Shown in pieces: positions 27,698 to 37,044 of a stretch of 64,000 nt of DNA (position 1 is the stretch's first letter; each line of letters begins with the position of its first letter). The DNA is from SIG437 sp045576235 (GTDB taxonomy: Bacteria; Bacillota; Clostridia; UBA1381; UBA9506): the NCBI GenBank assembly GCA_045576235.1, contig JAZNGA010000033.1, forward strand, positions 1 to 64,000, given 5' to 3'. The notes below the pieces were generated by a model. The model was not told where the DNA came from, ran no database searches, and saw nothing but the letters and a program-made list of their open reading frames with translations. The position numbers and the translations under genes are program-made.

Positions 27698-28403
27698 AAT
27701 ATTCCTTAGCAGGCGAAAACACAGAGTTTTGGGATGAATGTCTTGCGGCGGCGAAGGAATATGGTGTTATTCCAAAAGGTGAAAATCCTGCAAGGGACAT
27801 ACAAGTGCCGAGAAAAACAGCTAAAGATAAAAATGTATCACAGACTGTTCGCACAATTCTTGAGGCAAATGCAACACCAGATGAAGTGTTGCCAACTATT
27901 GAGGAGCTTGTTACAAAAGGTGAGTTTTCTTATAATGTTTATACGGACAAAGAGGCTATCTCTAAAGCAGAAGAAAACATCACCAAAAAAGGTTGGGAAA
28001 CTGCGAAGGCGGAATGGTATAAATCCATAGGAAGCGGAGAAGTATCTAAAAAAAATACAGCTGAAGGATGGGTAATATACAATAATGCAGTAAATAGCGG
28101 AGATGTGGAAACGGCATTGGAAGTTCTTAATTTTATGGTTAAGCACCAACGCAGTGCTGCACAAGCATTACAGGCTACAAGAATATTGAAAAAGCTCTCT
28201 CCTGAAACACAATTATACGGAGTGTGGAAAAGTGTTCTAGCACTACAGAATGAATTGACTGACAAATACGGAGATAAAGCGCCCTAAGTGACATCCAAAC
28301 CACTCATTTCTTCCCAAAAAAGTGATTTAAACACTGTGAAAAGTGACACTAAAATTAGTCAATTGCCTTAATTTTTTGCTTTTTATATTATATTTAAAAA
28401 TTG

Positions 28404-28432
28404 TTGATTTTGCAAATTTTCTGTGTTATACT
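28404..28432 (+). promoter_or_regulatory. Promoter of the M55 peptidase gene
   Basis: TTGATT (28404-28409), 17-bp spacer, TATACT (28427-28432), 35 bp before the start codon. The region 28288-28403 before it is AT-rich with no gene visible. Confidence 0.7.
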
Positions 28433-28466
28433 ACATACAAATTCAAACAATCTGGAGCGTGATAAT

Positions 28467-29306
28467 ATGAGAATAGCAATTATGACTGACCTTGAAGGTG
28501 TTGCAGGTGTTGTTAATTTTAAAGATTGGATTTCCGAGGAAGGTCGCTACTATGAGCAGGGGAAAATTTTTTTAACTGAGGAAGTTAATGCGGCAATCAG
28601 AGGTTTTTTTGATGCGGGCGCAACAGAATGCTTTGTTATTGATGGTCACGGTCACGGCGCAATAAACACCGCTCTTTTAGATGAACGAGCTCTTTATTCA
28701 CGCGGTTGGGCAAGAATTCACGAATTTGGTCTCAGTGCTGGCTTTGACGCATTAGCGTTTGTTGGTCAGCATGCAAAATCAGGAACTAAGCGTGGGCATC
28801 TCACTCACACAGGAGACCCTGCGGTGCTCGAGGTGAGATTAAATGGAATAAGTGTTGGTGAATATGCTCAGAATGTTTTCATTGCGGGTGCATATGGCAC
28901 GCCTGTTATTTTTGCCTCTGGAGACAGGGCTTTGTGTGAGGAAGCAAAAGAACTTACGCCATTTGTTTATACGGCTGAAACAAAATATGGAGTCACGCTT
29001 GATGACGGAAAGCATTGCACAACGGAAGAATATTGGGTGCATAATCTGGGAGCTGTTCATGTTCATCCTAATGTTGCAAGAGTGCGCATATATGAAGGCG
29101 CAAAAGCTTCTCTTGAGGATTATATTTTAAATCCTGATAAGTTTGTCCCATTGAAACTTGAACCACCATTTGTCCGTGAATGTTGGATTCGTGCTTCCAA
29201 AGACAGGGCGGCTCACAAGTGGATAAAAAGACATGAGAGTGATATTATCGAAATGTATTCTGCACCATTTGAAATGTTTGAAGAAGGCGAATATGAGCTT
29301 CCATAA
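28467..29306 (+). CDS. D-aminopeptidase DppA-type, M55 family
   Basis: 279 residues. M55 enzymes are zinc D-aminopeptidases that cut D-Ala-D-Ala and D-Ala-Gly, in peptidoglycan peptide salvage. Typical residues: MTDLEGVAGV (metal Asp and Glu), IDGHGHG, GQHAKSGT with catalytic-site histidine and later AVHVHPNVAR. The ATG at 28467 has GGAG nine bases upstream; the longer frame from 28401 includes the promoter. A terminator follows, so it is monocistronic. The nearby LysR/permease cassette might import peptides, but nothing proves the link. Confidence 0.9.
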   Translation: MRIAIMTDLEGVAGVVNFKDWISEEGRYYEQGKIFLTEEVNAAIRGFFDAGATECFVIDGHGHGAINTALLDERALYSRGWARIHEFGLSAGFDALAFVGQHAKSGTKRGHLTHTGDPAVLEVRLNGISVGEYAQNVFIAGAYGTPVIFASGDRALCEEAKELTPFVYTAETKYGVTLDDGKHCTTEEYWVHNLGAVHVHPNVARVRIYEGAKASLEDYILNPDKFVPLKLEPPFVRECWIRASKDRAAHKWIKRHESDIIEMYSAPFEMFEEGEYELP

Positions 29307-29321
29307 TTAAAAATATTAAAT

Positions 29322-29350
29322 GAGCATCACAGTTTTTCTGTGATGCTTTT
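29322..29350 (+). terminator. Terminator after the M55 gene
   Basis: GCATCACAG / CTGTGATGC hairpin, 5-nt T loop, then TTTTAATTT. Confidence 0.85.
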
Positions 29351-29478
29351 AATTTAAATAACTATTAAATTTTTTTGTCGCTAACTTAACAAAATTATAA
29401 AAGATAAACAATATGATAATAAAGAAATATTTTTTTATGTTGATTTTTGAAAACGAGTGTTATTTTATTTTGATAGAC

Positions 29479-29516
29479 TTGAAAAAATTTGTTAAATATG
29501 GTAAAATTGCTATAAC
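29479..29516 (+). promoter_or_regulatory. lysR promoter with 20-bp repeated element
   Basis: TTGAAA (29479-29484), 17-bp spacer, TAAAAT (29502-29507). The 20 bases TATGGTAAAATTGCTATAAC (29497-29516) recur exactly at 30437-30456, ahead of the permease. Confidence 0.7.
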
Positions 29517-29530
29517 GAAAGGGTGGGGTT

Positions 29531-30418
29531 ATGAGAAAGTTAAGACAGTTTGAGTTTGTGATGGAGATAGCACGGTGCGGATCTGTGTCAAAGGCAGCAA
29601 GATATCTGAATTTATCTCAACCAACGCTATCTAAATATATTGGAAACCTTGAGGAAGAAATAGGCCTTGAATTGTTTGACAGAACAACTATTCCATTAAA
29701 GCTTACAGAAGCAGGAAGAAGATATGTTGTGGCAGGGGAAAGAATTTTAAAAACATACAGCAAGTTAAAAGATGACCTTGAAATTATTAAGGCGGGCAAA
29801 ACTAATACTGTAAGAGTGGGAATCAGCCCAACTCGAGCCCATTTTATATTATCAAAGCTTATAAAGAATTTTAAAGAGATAAATGATAAAACTAAAATAG
29901 TTATAAAGGAAGACACTGTGTCTGCCTTAAATGAAAGCCTATATAAAGGGGAAACAGATTTAATTATTTCTCTTAAAAGTGATGAAACAAGATGTTTTGA
30001 TGAGGTGCCCCTATTTAAAGAAAAGACTTTGCTTGCAATTCCTAAAGAATATGAAAACTATTCTATGGAAAAAATACTTAAGGAGTGTCCTTTTATAAGC
30101 TCGGATTCAGGTAATTATCTTTCCGATATGTTGTTTAATATTATGTATGAATATGGACGAGAAGACCCTGTCATAGAGGCACAGTCAATTGAATCTGTTC
30201 TTGTTTTAGTCAATGACGGAATAGGTGCAGGATTTGTGCCATCGTATGTCAGAGAAAGATGTTTTTATAATAATATTGTTTTTAAAGATATTCCTGATGT
30301 AATTAAAACAAAAAATAAAATTGAAGACAACCGTCAGGTATGTGTGTTTTTCAAACAGGATAAGATACTTAACAATGTAGAAAAAGATTTAATTCAGGCG
30401 GCAAAGAATTTGAAGTAA
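29531..30418 (+). CDS. LysR-family regulator, cassette 1
   Basis: 295 residues: N-terminal winged helix (FEFVMEIARCGSVSKAARYL, then LSQPTLSKYIGNLEEEIG, LFDRT..PLKLTEAGRRY) and a periplasmic-binding-like effector domain. AAAGGGTGGGG precedes the ATG. It lies directly upstream of the permease in the same direction, unlike cassette 2, where the LysR gene is divergent. An exact 20-bp repeat before both genes is a candidate operator. Confidence 0.93.
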   Translation: MRKLRQFEFVMEIARCGSVSKAARYLNLSQPTLSKYIGNLEEEIGLELFDRTTIPLKLTEAGRRYVVAGERILKTYSKLKDDLEIIKAGKTNTVRVGISPTRAHFILSKLIKNFKEINDKTKIVIKEDTVSALNESLYKGETDLIISLKSDETRCFDEVPLFKEKTLLAIPKEYENYSMEKILKECPFISSDSGNYLSDMLFNIMYEYGREDPVIEAQSIESVLVLVNDGIGAGFVPSYVRERCFYNNIVFKDIPDVIKTKNKIEDNRQVCVFFKQDKILNNVEKDLIQAAKNLK

Positions 30419-30436
30419 TTTAAGATGTGTATTATT

Positions 30437-30495
30437 TATGGTAAAATTGCTATAACTAATATACATCTTGTTTTTTTGGGAAAAGGTTGTATAAT
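30437..30495 (+). promoter_or_regulatory. Permease 1 control region
   Basis: Second copy of the 20-bp element (30437-30456), followed by TTGTTT (30468-30473), 16-bp spacer and TATAAT (30490-30495). The element sits just upstream of the -35 box, a usual LysR site. Confidence 0.6.
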
Positions 30496-30531
30496 AAATA
30501 AATGTAAAAAAACAAAAGGGGAGTGAGTATT

Positions 30532-31893
30532 TTGCCAATAGAATTCTTATATTTGGCTATTGTGTTCGTAGTGGCTATTGTTGGCTTTGTGGGATTTAAA
30601 AGACCGCTTTACGAATGTATGCTTGCAGTATTTTTTGTGCTTGTTGCAGTTACAGGCACATGGGCAGAGATAGGTAACTTTATTTGGGATGCAATGACAG
30701 AATCGAGTCTCTATGTTATGATTGTGTTTGTTGTATCGGCGGCGCTGCTTTCTAAAACTTCAGTAATGGATGATTGTATAGCGATTATATTATCTATTTT
30801 TGGAAGATTAAGAGGTGGTGCAGGGTTTGTTGCTATTATAGGAAGTACATATATGGGTTCTCTTTCAGGTAGCGGGCCAGGAAATGTTGCTACAACCGGC
30901 GTTTTTACAATTCCTGCTATGAAGAAGTCGGGATTTCCTTCTCATCTTGCTGCAAATGTTGAGGCACACACAAGTACAATGGGTAATATGATTCCCCCCG
31001 CAGGAATGATAGCTATTGCATTTGCGCATCTTGATAAGCTTTATCCTAACACATACACAATGTCACAGTATTGGTTGCTTTTATGGGGAATTGCTATTTG
31101 GTTTGTTATTCAGCGTATAATTACTCTTTACTTTATGTGCCGTTATTATAAGGTTGAACCTATGGCAAAAGAAGATGTTCCGCACCTTGGTAAAACGCTT
31201 AAAAGAGGATGGAAGGCAATATTTTTACCTATTATTGTATTCCTGCCTTTCCTTATAACAAACAGCTATGCAGATTTCTTTGCTGCAAGATTAGGTGCAG
31301 GTGCAAAGTCTTTCTCTGATAGTATATTACTTTTTATCCCATCGTTGATAGTTATCTGTGGAGTGTTGCTTTCAGGAAAGGAAACAATAAAGAAGATGGA
31401 TTTAAGGTTTACATATAATGCAATCTGCGAAGGGATGAAGGGAGTTGTTCCGACATCTGCTCTTGTTCTCTTTGCATATTTTGTAAGTAATGTGTTTGTT
31501 CATATCAGAGTAGAAGAAGCAATCGGTGCATACCTTAGCAGTCTTAATATGCCACTTTTGGCACTTGCTATTATTTTACCATTATTTACTGCAATTTTAG
31601 GTATGCTTATTCCGGGATCTACACAGGTTAAGATTTTCGGCGGAATTATTATTTCTGTTATAGTAGCAGCAGGTGGAAATCCGTTTATAGCAGCAGCTAT
31701 GCTTCCTTGCATCTGTGGTGCTATGCATGGCGTTACGCCTCCATACTGTGCTTGTGTATATGTTGGTATGGGTATTGCAGAGGCGGAGCTTAAGCCTACC
31801 CTTAAAAACTGCGCGATATGGATTGTAATTCATTACTTGTTGTCTGTGCTGGTTATTATGGGTTGGATTCCTTTGTTTGGATTAGCAGGTTAA
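30532..31893 (+). CDS. TRAP-type large permease-like transporter, cassette 1
   Basis: 453 residues, about 12 hydrophobic segments. The motifs GRLRGGAGF, GSLSGSGPGNVATTG and MLPCICGAMHGVTPP resemble the DctM-type large subunit of TRAP transporters (TAXI group). No periplasmic binding protein is adjacent. The TTG at 30532 is chosen: GGGGAG lies just upstream and the resulting MPIEFLYLAIVF lines up with MPVSLLYLGLML of the paralogue at 52558. A GTG at 30523 is the alternative. Substrate unknown; LysR control suggests an organic acid or similar (inferred). Confidence 0.85.
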   Translation: MPIEFLYLAIVFVVAIVGFVGFKRPLYECMLAVFFVLVAVTGTWAEIGNFIWDAMTESSLYVMIVFVVSAALLSKTSVMDDCIAIILSIFGRLRGGAGFVAIIGSTYMGSLSGSGPGNVATTGVFTIPAMKKSGFPSHLAANVEAHTSTMGNMIPPAGMIAIAFAHLDKLYPNTYTMSQYWLLLWGIAIWFVIQRIITLYFMCRYYKVEPMAKEDVPHLGKTLKRGWKAIFLPIIVFLPFLITNSYADFFAARLGAGAKSFSDSILLFIPSLIVICGVLLSGKETIKKMDLRFTYNAICEGMKGVVPTSALVLFAYFVSNVFVHIRVEEAIGAYLSSLNMPLLALAIILPLFTAILGMLIPGSTQVKIFGGIIISVIVAAGGNPFIAAAMLPCICGAMHGVTPPYCACVYVGMGIAEAELKPTLKNCAIWIVIHYLLSVLVIMGWIPLFGLAG

Positions 31894-31905
31894 GGAGGAA
31901 TAACT

Positions 31906-32175
31906 ATGCGAGAAAAAGTATTCAATATTCTTAAAAGGACATACGGTGTTATAATGACAATTAGCTTCTTTGCAGGAATAATTCCCTTGATTCCGTTTGT
32001 TGTTGCAATTATAATCGGAGGACCTACAGGTGAAGCAATAGCTTTGTTCTTATCAAAGCAGATTTATCCATGGATAATTGCTATGGCATCAGTTGCTGTC
32101 ATTATCGGATGGATAGCAATGTATATCGGCAAGATAGATGAAGCATCTGTTAATAAAGGAAAAACAAATAAATAA
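31906..32175 (+). CDS. Small two-helix membrane protein, cassette 1
   Basis: 89 residues with two hydrophobic segments (about 15-40 and 53-75). AAGGAGG precedes the ATG, 12 bp after the permease. It has a counterpart in cassette 2 (53930-54223) in the same place. Both keep IIGG(P/E)T in the loop. It may replace the small (DctQ) subunit of a TRAP transporter, although DctQ proteins usually have four helices. Confidence 0.75.
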   Translation: MREKVFNILKRTYGVIMTISFFAGIIPLIPFVVAIIIGGPTGEAIALFLSKQIYPWIIAMASVAVIIGWIAMYIGKIDEASVNKGKTNK

Positions 32176-32199
32176 AAAAGTCCCATCTGGGACTTTTTT
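32174..32199 (+). terminator. Cassette 1 terminator
   Basis: AAAAAAGTCCCA / TGGGACTTTTTT hairpin, at the stop codon of the small gene. Confidence 0.9.
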
Positions 32200-32325
32200 A
32201 TTTATTTGTGATTATTATACTATTTATGATAAATAGTGCTTGAAATGTTTTTGTATAGATGTTATAATAAAAATAATTGTGTTTGAATGGAATGAAATGT
32301 TTTTTTGTTCCTTGCTCAACGAAAT

Positions 32326-32357
32326 CAGCAGACCTTTGCTTTGTGTGCTGATTTTAT
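32326..32357 (+). promoter_or_regulatory. Leader hairpin before the MATE gene
   Basis: AATCAGCA (about 32326) pairs with TGCTGATT (about 32348) followed by TTATAA, 45 bp before the MATE gene. Could be an attenuator or the terminator of a short leader RNA; I do not recognise a known riboswitch. Confidence 0.4.
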
Positions 32358-32399
32358 AATGATAAAGTTAAAAATTTGAGAAAATGAGGTATGACTAAA

Positions 32400-33779
32400 G
32401 TGAATTTGAAAATTTTGTTTGCGCCTAAGGATATGACGGAAGGCGCTCCGTGGAAAAGTATAGTTTCATTTACTCTGCCGATGCTCATTGGTAACATTGC
32501 GCAGCAGCTTTATAGCACAGTTGACTCAATTGTTGTTGGTAAATATGTTGGAGATAATGCGCTTGCTGCAGTTGGAAGTGCTTTTCCCGTCGTGAATCTG
32601 ATTTTAGTTTTATTTATCGGCATCTCAACCGGTGCCGGTGTTATGGTTGCACAATATTTTGGAGCAAAAAACAGGGAAAGCCTTTCTCGTACTATTGGAA
32701 ATTGTATCACAGTAACTGCGATAGCATCAATTATAATTATGGTTGTTGTAACGCCATTTGTGAGGCCTCTTCTAGAGATGCTGAACACGCCACCTGCAAT
32801 TTTAGACGACTGTGTAAATTATTTGATTATTTCAGTTATTGGCATTGCAGGATTAGCCTATTATAACATTTTAAGCGGAATAATCAGAGGAATGGGGGAT
32901 TCTTTTTCAACTCTGATTTTTCTCCTTGTTGCAACAGTAATAAATATTGTGCTTGATATATATTTTGTTGCCGGACTTAAAATGGGTGTTGCAGGCGTTG
33001 CATTAGCTACAATAATTGCTCAGTTTGTTTCATCACTGCTTTGTTTTATCAAGCTTTCGAGGATGTCTGAATATTTTGATTTTGGCATGAGTTTTTTAAA
33101 GCCCGAAAAGGAATATGTCAGCAAAATCATTAAGCTCGGACTTCCTTCAGGACTTACGCAGGCGATTTTCTCGTCAGCAATGATTTTGGTTCAGTCATTA
33201 ACTAATCAGTTTGGCGAACAGTTTATTGCATCAAATGTTATAGTTATGCGAGTTGATGGATTTGCAATGATGCCAAACTTTTCATTTGGTATGGCTCTCA
33301 CAACATATGCAGGGCAAAATGTTGGTGCCGGACTCTATGACAGAGTGACAAAAGGAGCTAAGCAGGGAACATGGATTGCTTTGCTGTGTTCCGCATTCAT
33401 AACCTTTATAATTCTTCTTTTTGGAAAATATCTGATGGGAGCCTTCACAGAAGTTGAAGCAACGGCGGAGATGAGCTATTATCTTATGAAAATCTTGGCA
33501 GTTGGTTATCTTGCTGTTGCCATAACACAAAGTTTATCAGGAATTATGCGAGGCGCAGGTGACACAATGACACCAATGTGGATTTCGTTAATTACAACCG
33601 TTCTCATAAGAATTCCGATAGCATATGGAATATCCTATTTAACAAGAACACACGAACTGCCTGTCGGAAGATTTGAATGTATTCAGGTTTCGTTGCTTCT
33701 TTCATGGGTTTTGGGTGCTGTTCTCACTGTAGTTTTCTATCGCATTGGAAAATGGAAGAAAAAAGCCATCAACCAGTAG
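32400..33779 (+). CDS. MATE-family efflux transporter
   Basis: About 459 residues with 12 hydrophobic segments. It begins with the MATE repeat (PMLIGNIAQQLYSTVDSIVV) and has the second-half repeat near LGLPSGLTQAIFSSAM. Such proteins export drugs or metabolites using Na+ or H+. GAGGT lies nine bases before the GTG at 32400 but touches the ATG at 32391, so GTG is preferred. The PHP gene starts 12 bp later and is probably cotranscribed. Confidence 0.9.
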   Translation: MNLKILFAPKDMTEGAPWKSIVSFTLPMLIGNIAQQLYSTVDSIVVGKYVGDNALAAVGSAFPVVNLILVLFIGISTGAGVMVAQYFGAKNRESLSRTIGNCITVTAIASIIIMVVVTPFVRPLLEMLNTPPAILDDCVNYLIISVIGIAGLAYYNILSGIIRGMGDSFSTLIFLLVATVINIVLDIYFVAGLKMGVAGVALATIIAQFVSSLLCFIKLSRMSEYFDFGMSFLKPEKEYVSKIIKLGLPSGLTQAIFSSAMILVQSLTNQFGEQFIASNVIVMRVDGFAMMPNFSFGMALTTYAGQNVGAGLYDRVTKGAKQGTWIALLCSAFITFIILLFGKYLMGAFTEVEATAEMSYYLMKILAVGYLAVAITQSLSGIMRGAGDTMTPMWISLITTVLIRIPIAYGISYLTRTHELPVGRFECIQVSLLLSWVLGAVLTVVFYRIGKWKKKAINQ

Positions 33780-33791
33780 GGAAGGTTTGTA

Positions 33792-34568
33792 ATGAATTAT
33801 AATTATCACACTCATACATTTTTTTGCGGTCATGCTGATGGAATGTGTGAGGACTATATTAAAAGAGCAATTGATTGCGGAATAAAGAATATGGGATTTT
33901 CAGAACATATCCCATTTGCTTTTCCTGATGGATATGAATCATTTTACAGATTGCGTCTGTCAGAAACCGAAGATTATTTTTCTATCCTTAAAGAATTAAG
34001 AGAAAAATATAAAGAAAAAATTAATATAAAAATTGGCTTTGAAATGGAGTATTATCCGAAATATTTTGATGAAATGCTGTTATCTGCTAAAAGATATGGT
34101 GCGGAGTATTTAATCTTAGGTCAACACTTCATCAAGCAGCAGGCAGAAAACCATGACGGATTATATGTTTTGAAAAATAATGACAGCTATGAAGATTTAT
34201 CTGAATATGTCAATTGTGTTGTGAGTGCAATAAAAACAGGTGTCTTTAGTTATGTCGCTCATCCCGACATTTTTAACTATACAGGAGATGTCAAGTCTTA
34301 TGATGAACAAATGACTAAAATTTGTGTTGCATCCAGAGAACACAATATCCCCGTTGAAATAAATTTTCTTGGTATCAGAGAAAAAAGGACATATCCTGAT
34401 AACAGATTCTGGGAATTAGCGGGACGAGAAAAATGTCCTGTCACTTTTGGTTGCGACGCACATAACATTAAAAGTGCTTATGATGACTCATCATTGGAAA
34501 CTGCGAAGCATCTTGTTGAAAAATTTAATCTGAATTATATTGGAGAGCCTGAAATAATCACATTATAA
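33792..34568 (+). CDS. Histidinol-phosphatase, PHP family
   Basis: 258 residues. The PHP motifs YHTHTFFCGHADG at 5-17, FSEHIPF, GFEMEY, GQHFI, YVAHPD and GCDAHN fit the HisK/HisJ histidinol phosphatases (the step before histidinol dehydrogenase). No other his gene is in view, so another phosphoester substrate remains possible. It follows the MATE gene by 12 bp with GGAAGG before the ATG. Confidence 0.85.
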   Translation: MNYNYHTHTFFCGHADGMCEDYIKRAIDCGIKNMGFSEHIPFAFPDGYESFYRLRLSETEDYFSILKELREKYKEKINIKIGFEMEYYPKYFDEMLLSAKRYGAEYLILGQHFIKQQAENHDGLYVLKNNDSYEDLSEYVNCVVSAIKTGVFSYVAHPDIFNYTGDVKSYDEQMTKICVASREHNIPVEINFLGIREKRTYPDNRFWELAGREKCPVTFGCDAHNIKSAYDDSSLETAKHLVEKFNLNYIGEPEIITL

Positions 34569-34598
34569 ACTGATTTAAAAAAATTTTTTAAAATTATT

Positions 34599-34624
34599 GG
34601 AACAAAACTAAAAAAGTTTCCGTC
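34599..34624 (+). promoter_or_regulatory. Possible ECF-sigma promoter
   Basis: GGAAC (34599-34603) and CGTCTATAG (from 34621) with a 17-base gap resemble the GGAAC / CGTC boxes of extracytoplasmic-function sigma factors; no TTGACA/TATAAT pair is visible here. Tentative. Confidence 0.4.
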
Positions 34625-34678
34625 TATAGTAGTGTCAGTAAAAAAATACATAAAATTGAACTTTAGGAGGAAATGAAC

Positions 34679-35755
34679 ATGAAATTAAGAAAATTATCAG
34701 CTTTATTTTTAGCAGGAGCACTTTTAGCTGTGCATATGACAGCCGCAAGTGCAGATGAAGTCGTTCTGGACGGCACGATTGATTATGAAATAGGTGAGCA
34801 GGCAGAAGGCGAATATGGCATAATGCTCATCAGCGAAGCGCCTGTTGAAGAAGTGCCGTCATATGTAACTATCGGTGGAAAAATTACTGAATGTGTAAAA
34901 AATGATGATGGCATCATTGAGGCGATAGTTGTAGATTCCGGTGAAGGTCAGGATTTGCAGCTTAACATCTCTTATGAGGACACAGTTTTAATTGATGCAA
35001 ACGGAATGCCGTTAAGCTTTGAAGATTTAAAAGAAGAAATCAACATTTACGCAGCACATAGCGCGGCTCAGACATTAAGTCTTCCACCTCAGTCATTTGC
35101 TTTAGCTATTGTTGTTTTGGGAGAAAATGAAATTGCTCCGAAATATATGGAAGTTAAAGAGCTTTCAGACGCTGATGGAAAAACATCTTTTGAAAGCGCT
35201 GATGGAAACTATTTAATCGCATTTGATGAAACAACGGAGTTTGTTCCATATAAGACAAGAAACATCGTAACTTCTGCAGATTTAAAAGCAGGCTCAAAAG
35301 TTTTTGCTTGGTATGGCATCAGCACAAAGAGCATCCCCGAGCAGGCTTTGGCAACAAAAATTATGATTTTACCTGAAGTTGTTGAGGAAACAGAAGATGC
35401 AACAGCAAAAGTAAAAGAGGATGCTGTAATTATTGGTGCTGAAATTAATGGTGTAATTATTGATTTTGAAAAATATGGTAGCCTTCTTCCGACAGTTGAA
35501 GACGGAATTGTATATCTTCCAGTTCGTGCAATCGCAGAAGCTGCAGGGGCAACTGTTATGTGGGACGGCGAGACAGGTGCGATAATAATTGAAAAAGACG
35601 GAGCTAAAACCGAGCTTAAAATTGGCAGCGAAAAAGCAATAGTTAATGGTGCTGAAATCATTCTTGCAGCAGCGCCGAAAATTGTTAACGACAGAACTGT
35701 TATCGGGGTTAGTGTTGACTTAGAAAAATATGGTTTTAAATTTATCACAGAATAG
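34679..35755 (+). CDS. Exported protein with C-terminal stalk (copper amine oxidase N-like) domain
   Basis: 358 residues. The ATG at 34679 is eight bases after AGGAGG. A signal peptide (LRKLSALFLAGALLAVHMTAA, cut near ASA-DEV) directs export. The middle is a beta-rich region without a recognised name. The last 110 residues form a stalk domain: GVIIDFEKYG, then YLPVRAIAEAAGATVMWDG, ending KIVNDRTVIGVS. Such domains occur in cell-surface proteins of Clostridia, where they are thought to take part in envelope interactions. Function unknown. A terminator follows. Confidence 0.85.
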   Translation: MKLRKLSALFLAGALLAVHMTAASADEVVLDGTIDYEIGEQAEGEYGIMLISEAPVEEVPSYVTIGGKITECVKNDDGIIEAIVVDSGEGQDLQLNISYEDTVLIDANGMPLSFEDLKEEINIYAAHSAAQTLSLPPQSFALAIVVLGENEIAPKYMEVKELSDADGKTSFESADGNYLIAFDETTEFVPYKTRNIVTSADLKAGSKVFAWYGISTKSIPEQALATKIMILPEVVEETEDATAKVKEDAVIIGAEINGVIIDFEKYGSLLPTVEDGIVYLPVRAIAEAAGATVMWDGETGAIIIEKDGAKTELKIGSEKAIVNGAEIILAAAPKIVNDRTVIGVSVDLEKYGFKFITE

Positions 35756-35770
35756 TAACTAACGAGCTAA

Positions 35771-35815
35771 GGAGCTGTAGCGAAATGAGTTCATTTTGCT
35801 ACAGCCACTTTTTTT
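35771..35815 (+). terminator. Stalk-protein terminator
   Basis: GCTGTAGC-GAAATGA / TCATTTT-GCTACAGC stem, then seven T residues. Confidence 0.85.
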
Positions 35816-35936
35816 ATGTGAGTACATTTTTTGCAATGTTTTATTGCATTTTTTAACCTTTACTTTTTTTAAGCAATATGTTATACTGCTCTTGAAAATA
35901 AGGTTGTAAAACCTTGAATTAAGGAGGAAGTCCACC

Positions 35937-37004
35937 ATGAGAAAGTTAAATGTAGCGGTTATCGGTCAAGGCCGAAGCGGAAAAAACATTCACGGAAAAT
36001 ACTTTGAATCTGAACTCAACACAAAGTTCGTTGTAAAGTATGTTGTTGACAAAAGTCCTGAAAGAAGAAAAATTGCAGAAGAAACATATAACTGCAAAAC
36101 TTTTGCAGATTATACCGAGCTTTTTGGCATAGAGGACATTGACATCGTTGTCAATGCATCATATTCTGATATGCATTATCCAATATCAAAGGATTTGCTC
36201 GCGCATAAATTTAATGTTTTGACTGAAAAACCTATGGCAAGAACTCGTTTTGAAGCAGAAGATCTCATCAGAACAGCTAAGGAAAACGGTGCAATTATTG
36301 CTGTTTTCCAGCAGTCACTTCTCGCACCAAACTTTGTGAAAATTAAAGAATGCATTGAAAGAGGTATCATTGGTGAGCCTAAGGTTGTTAAATTCAGAAA
36401 CAACAGCTTATCAAGAAGATGGGACTGGCAGACTCTTCAGAAAAAAGTTGCTGGAGGCGTTTATAACACAGGACCGCATCCGATTGGTCAGGCAATGGAC
36501 ATCTTAGGCTTTGGTGATGACATCAAGGTTGAATTTTCAAAGCTTGATTGCGCTCTGACAAGCGGTGACTCTGACGATATTGCAAGAATTATCCTTTCAG
36601 CTCCAGGTAAGCCCATCTGCGACATTGAAATTAACTCTGCAGATCCGTTAACAGATTATGCAATAAAGGTTGTTGGAACAAGAGGTGCAATAAAAGTTTC
36701 AAATGTAAAGGCTTGGGGTAAATATATCGTAGATGGAGAAAATGAAGAAAGACCTGTCCAGGAAGAATTCATTCACGACGGCGAATTCCATCCTATCTAT
36801 TGCGGAGAACAGTTAAATGTTCATGACTTTGAAGAAGAAATCACAGCTTCTGTGTTCAAAGAATCAACAGGCGCTGTTTATGAAAACTTATATGATGTTA
36901 TCGTAAATGGTGCAGAATTGTTTGTTGACCCTGCAAAGATTGCAAAACTTGTAGGTGTTCTTGAAAAAATTCATGTTGACAATCCGCTCCCGAGAAAATT
37001 CTAA
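35937..37004 (+). CDS. Gfo/Idh/MocA-family oxidoreductase
   Basis: 355 residues. Rossmann motif VAVIGQGRSGKNIHG at 5-19, then the family motif LTEKPMART (Lys and Pro near the active site) and GVYNTGPHPIGQAMD (catalytic-type His). Cytoplasmic NAD(P)-dependent sugar or inositol dehydrogenases belong here; the substrate cannot be read from sequence. AAGGAGGAA precedes the ATG. Own terminator downstream. Confidence 0.88.
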   Translation: MRKLNVAVIGQGRSGKNIHGKYFESELNTKFVVKYVVDKSPERRKIAEETYNCKTFADYTELFGIEDIDIVVNASYSDMHYPISKDLLAHKFNVLTEKPMARTRFEAEDLIRTAKENGAIIAVFQQSLLAPNFVKIKECIERGIIGEPKVVKFRNNSLSRRWDWQTLQKKVAGGVYNTGPHPIGQAMDILGFGDDIKVEFSKLDCALTSGDSDDIARIILSAPGKPICDIEINSADPLTDYAIKVVGTRGAIKVSNVKAWGKYIVDGENEERPVQEEFIHDGEFHPIYCGEQLNVHDFEEEITASVFKESTGAVYENLYDVIVNGAELFVDPAKIAKLVGVLEKIHVDNPLPRKF

Positions 37005-37044
37005 TTAACTGATTGTCTTTTAAAGGCATATTGTTTTATGTAAG

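Larger units (their letters stand above)
22807..28287 (+). pseudogene. Giant phage-type polyvalent protein remnant, interrupted by one TAG
   Basis: One frame of 1,827 codons, open except for TAG at 26866-26868; the same codon is CAG in the two sister repeats (26383 and 27349). It begins at a GTG right after a stop, without a ribosome-binding site, so the N-terminus is probably lost. Modules: a short domain (VGDVFRNTKTG...) at 23101 and again at 24403; a metallopeptidase-like module with HEIVH (402-406); a second with HELVH (1054-1058), each followed by an acidic helix that may give the third ligand; three 483-bp repeats; and a C-terminal domain (VSQTVRTILEANATP...) that stops abruptly at KYGDKAP. 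Such chains occur in large polyvalent proteins of gut phages and conjugative elements. It holds six short ORFs in the +1 frame. I recognise the class, not an exact function. Confidence 0.7.

Noticed and set aside
35209..35748. 179-residue minus-strand ORF inside the stalk-protein gene
   Set aside because: Antisense shadow of the conserved stalk domain; no family resemblance.
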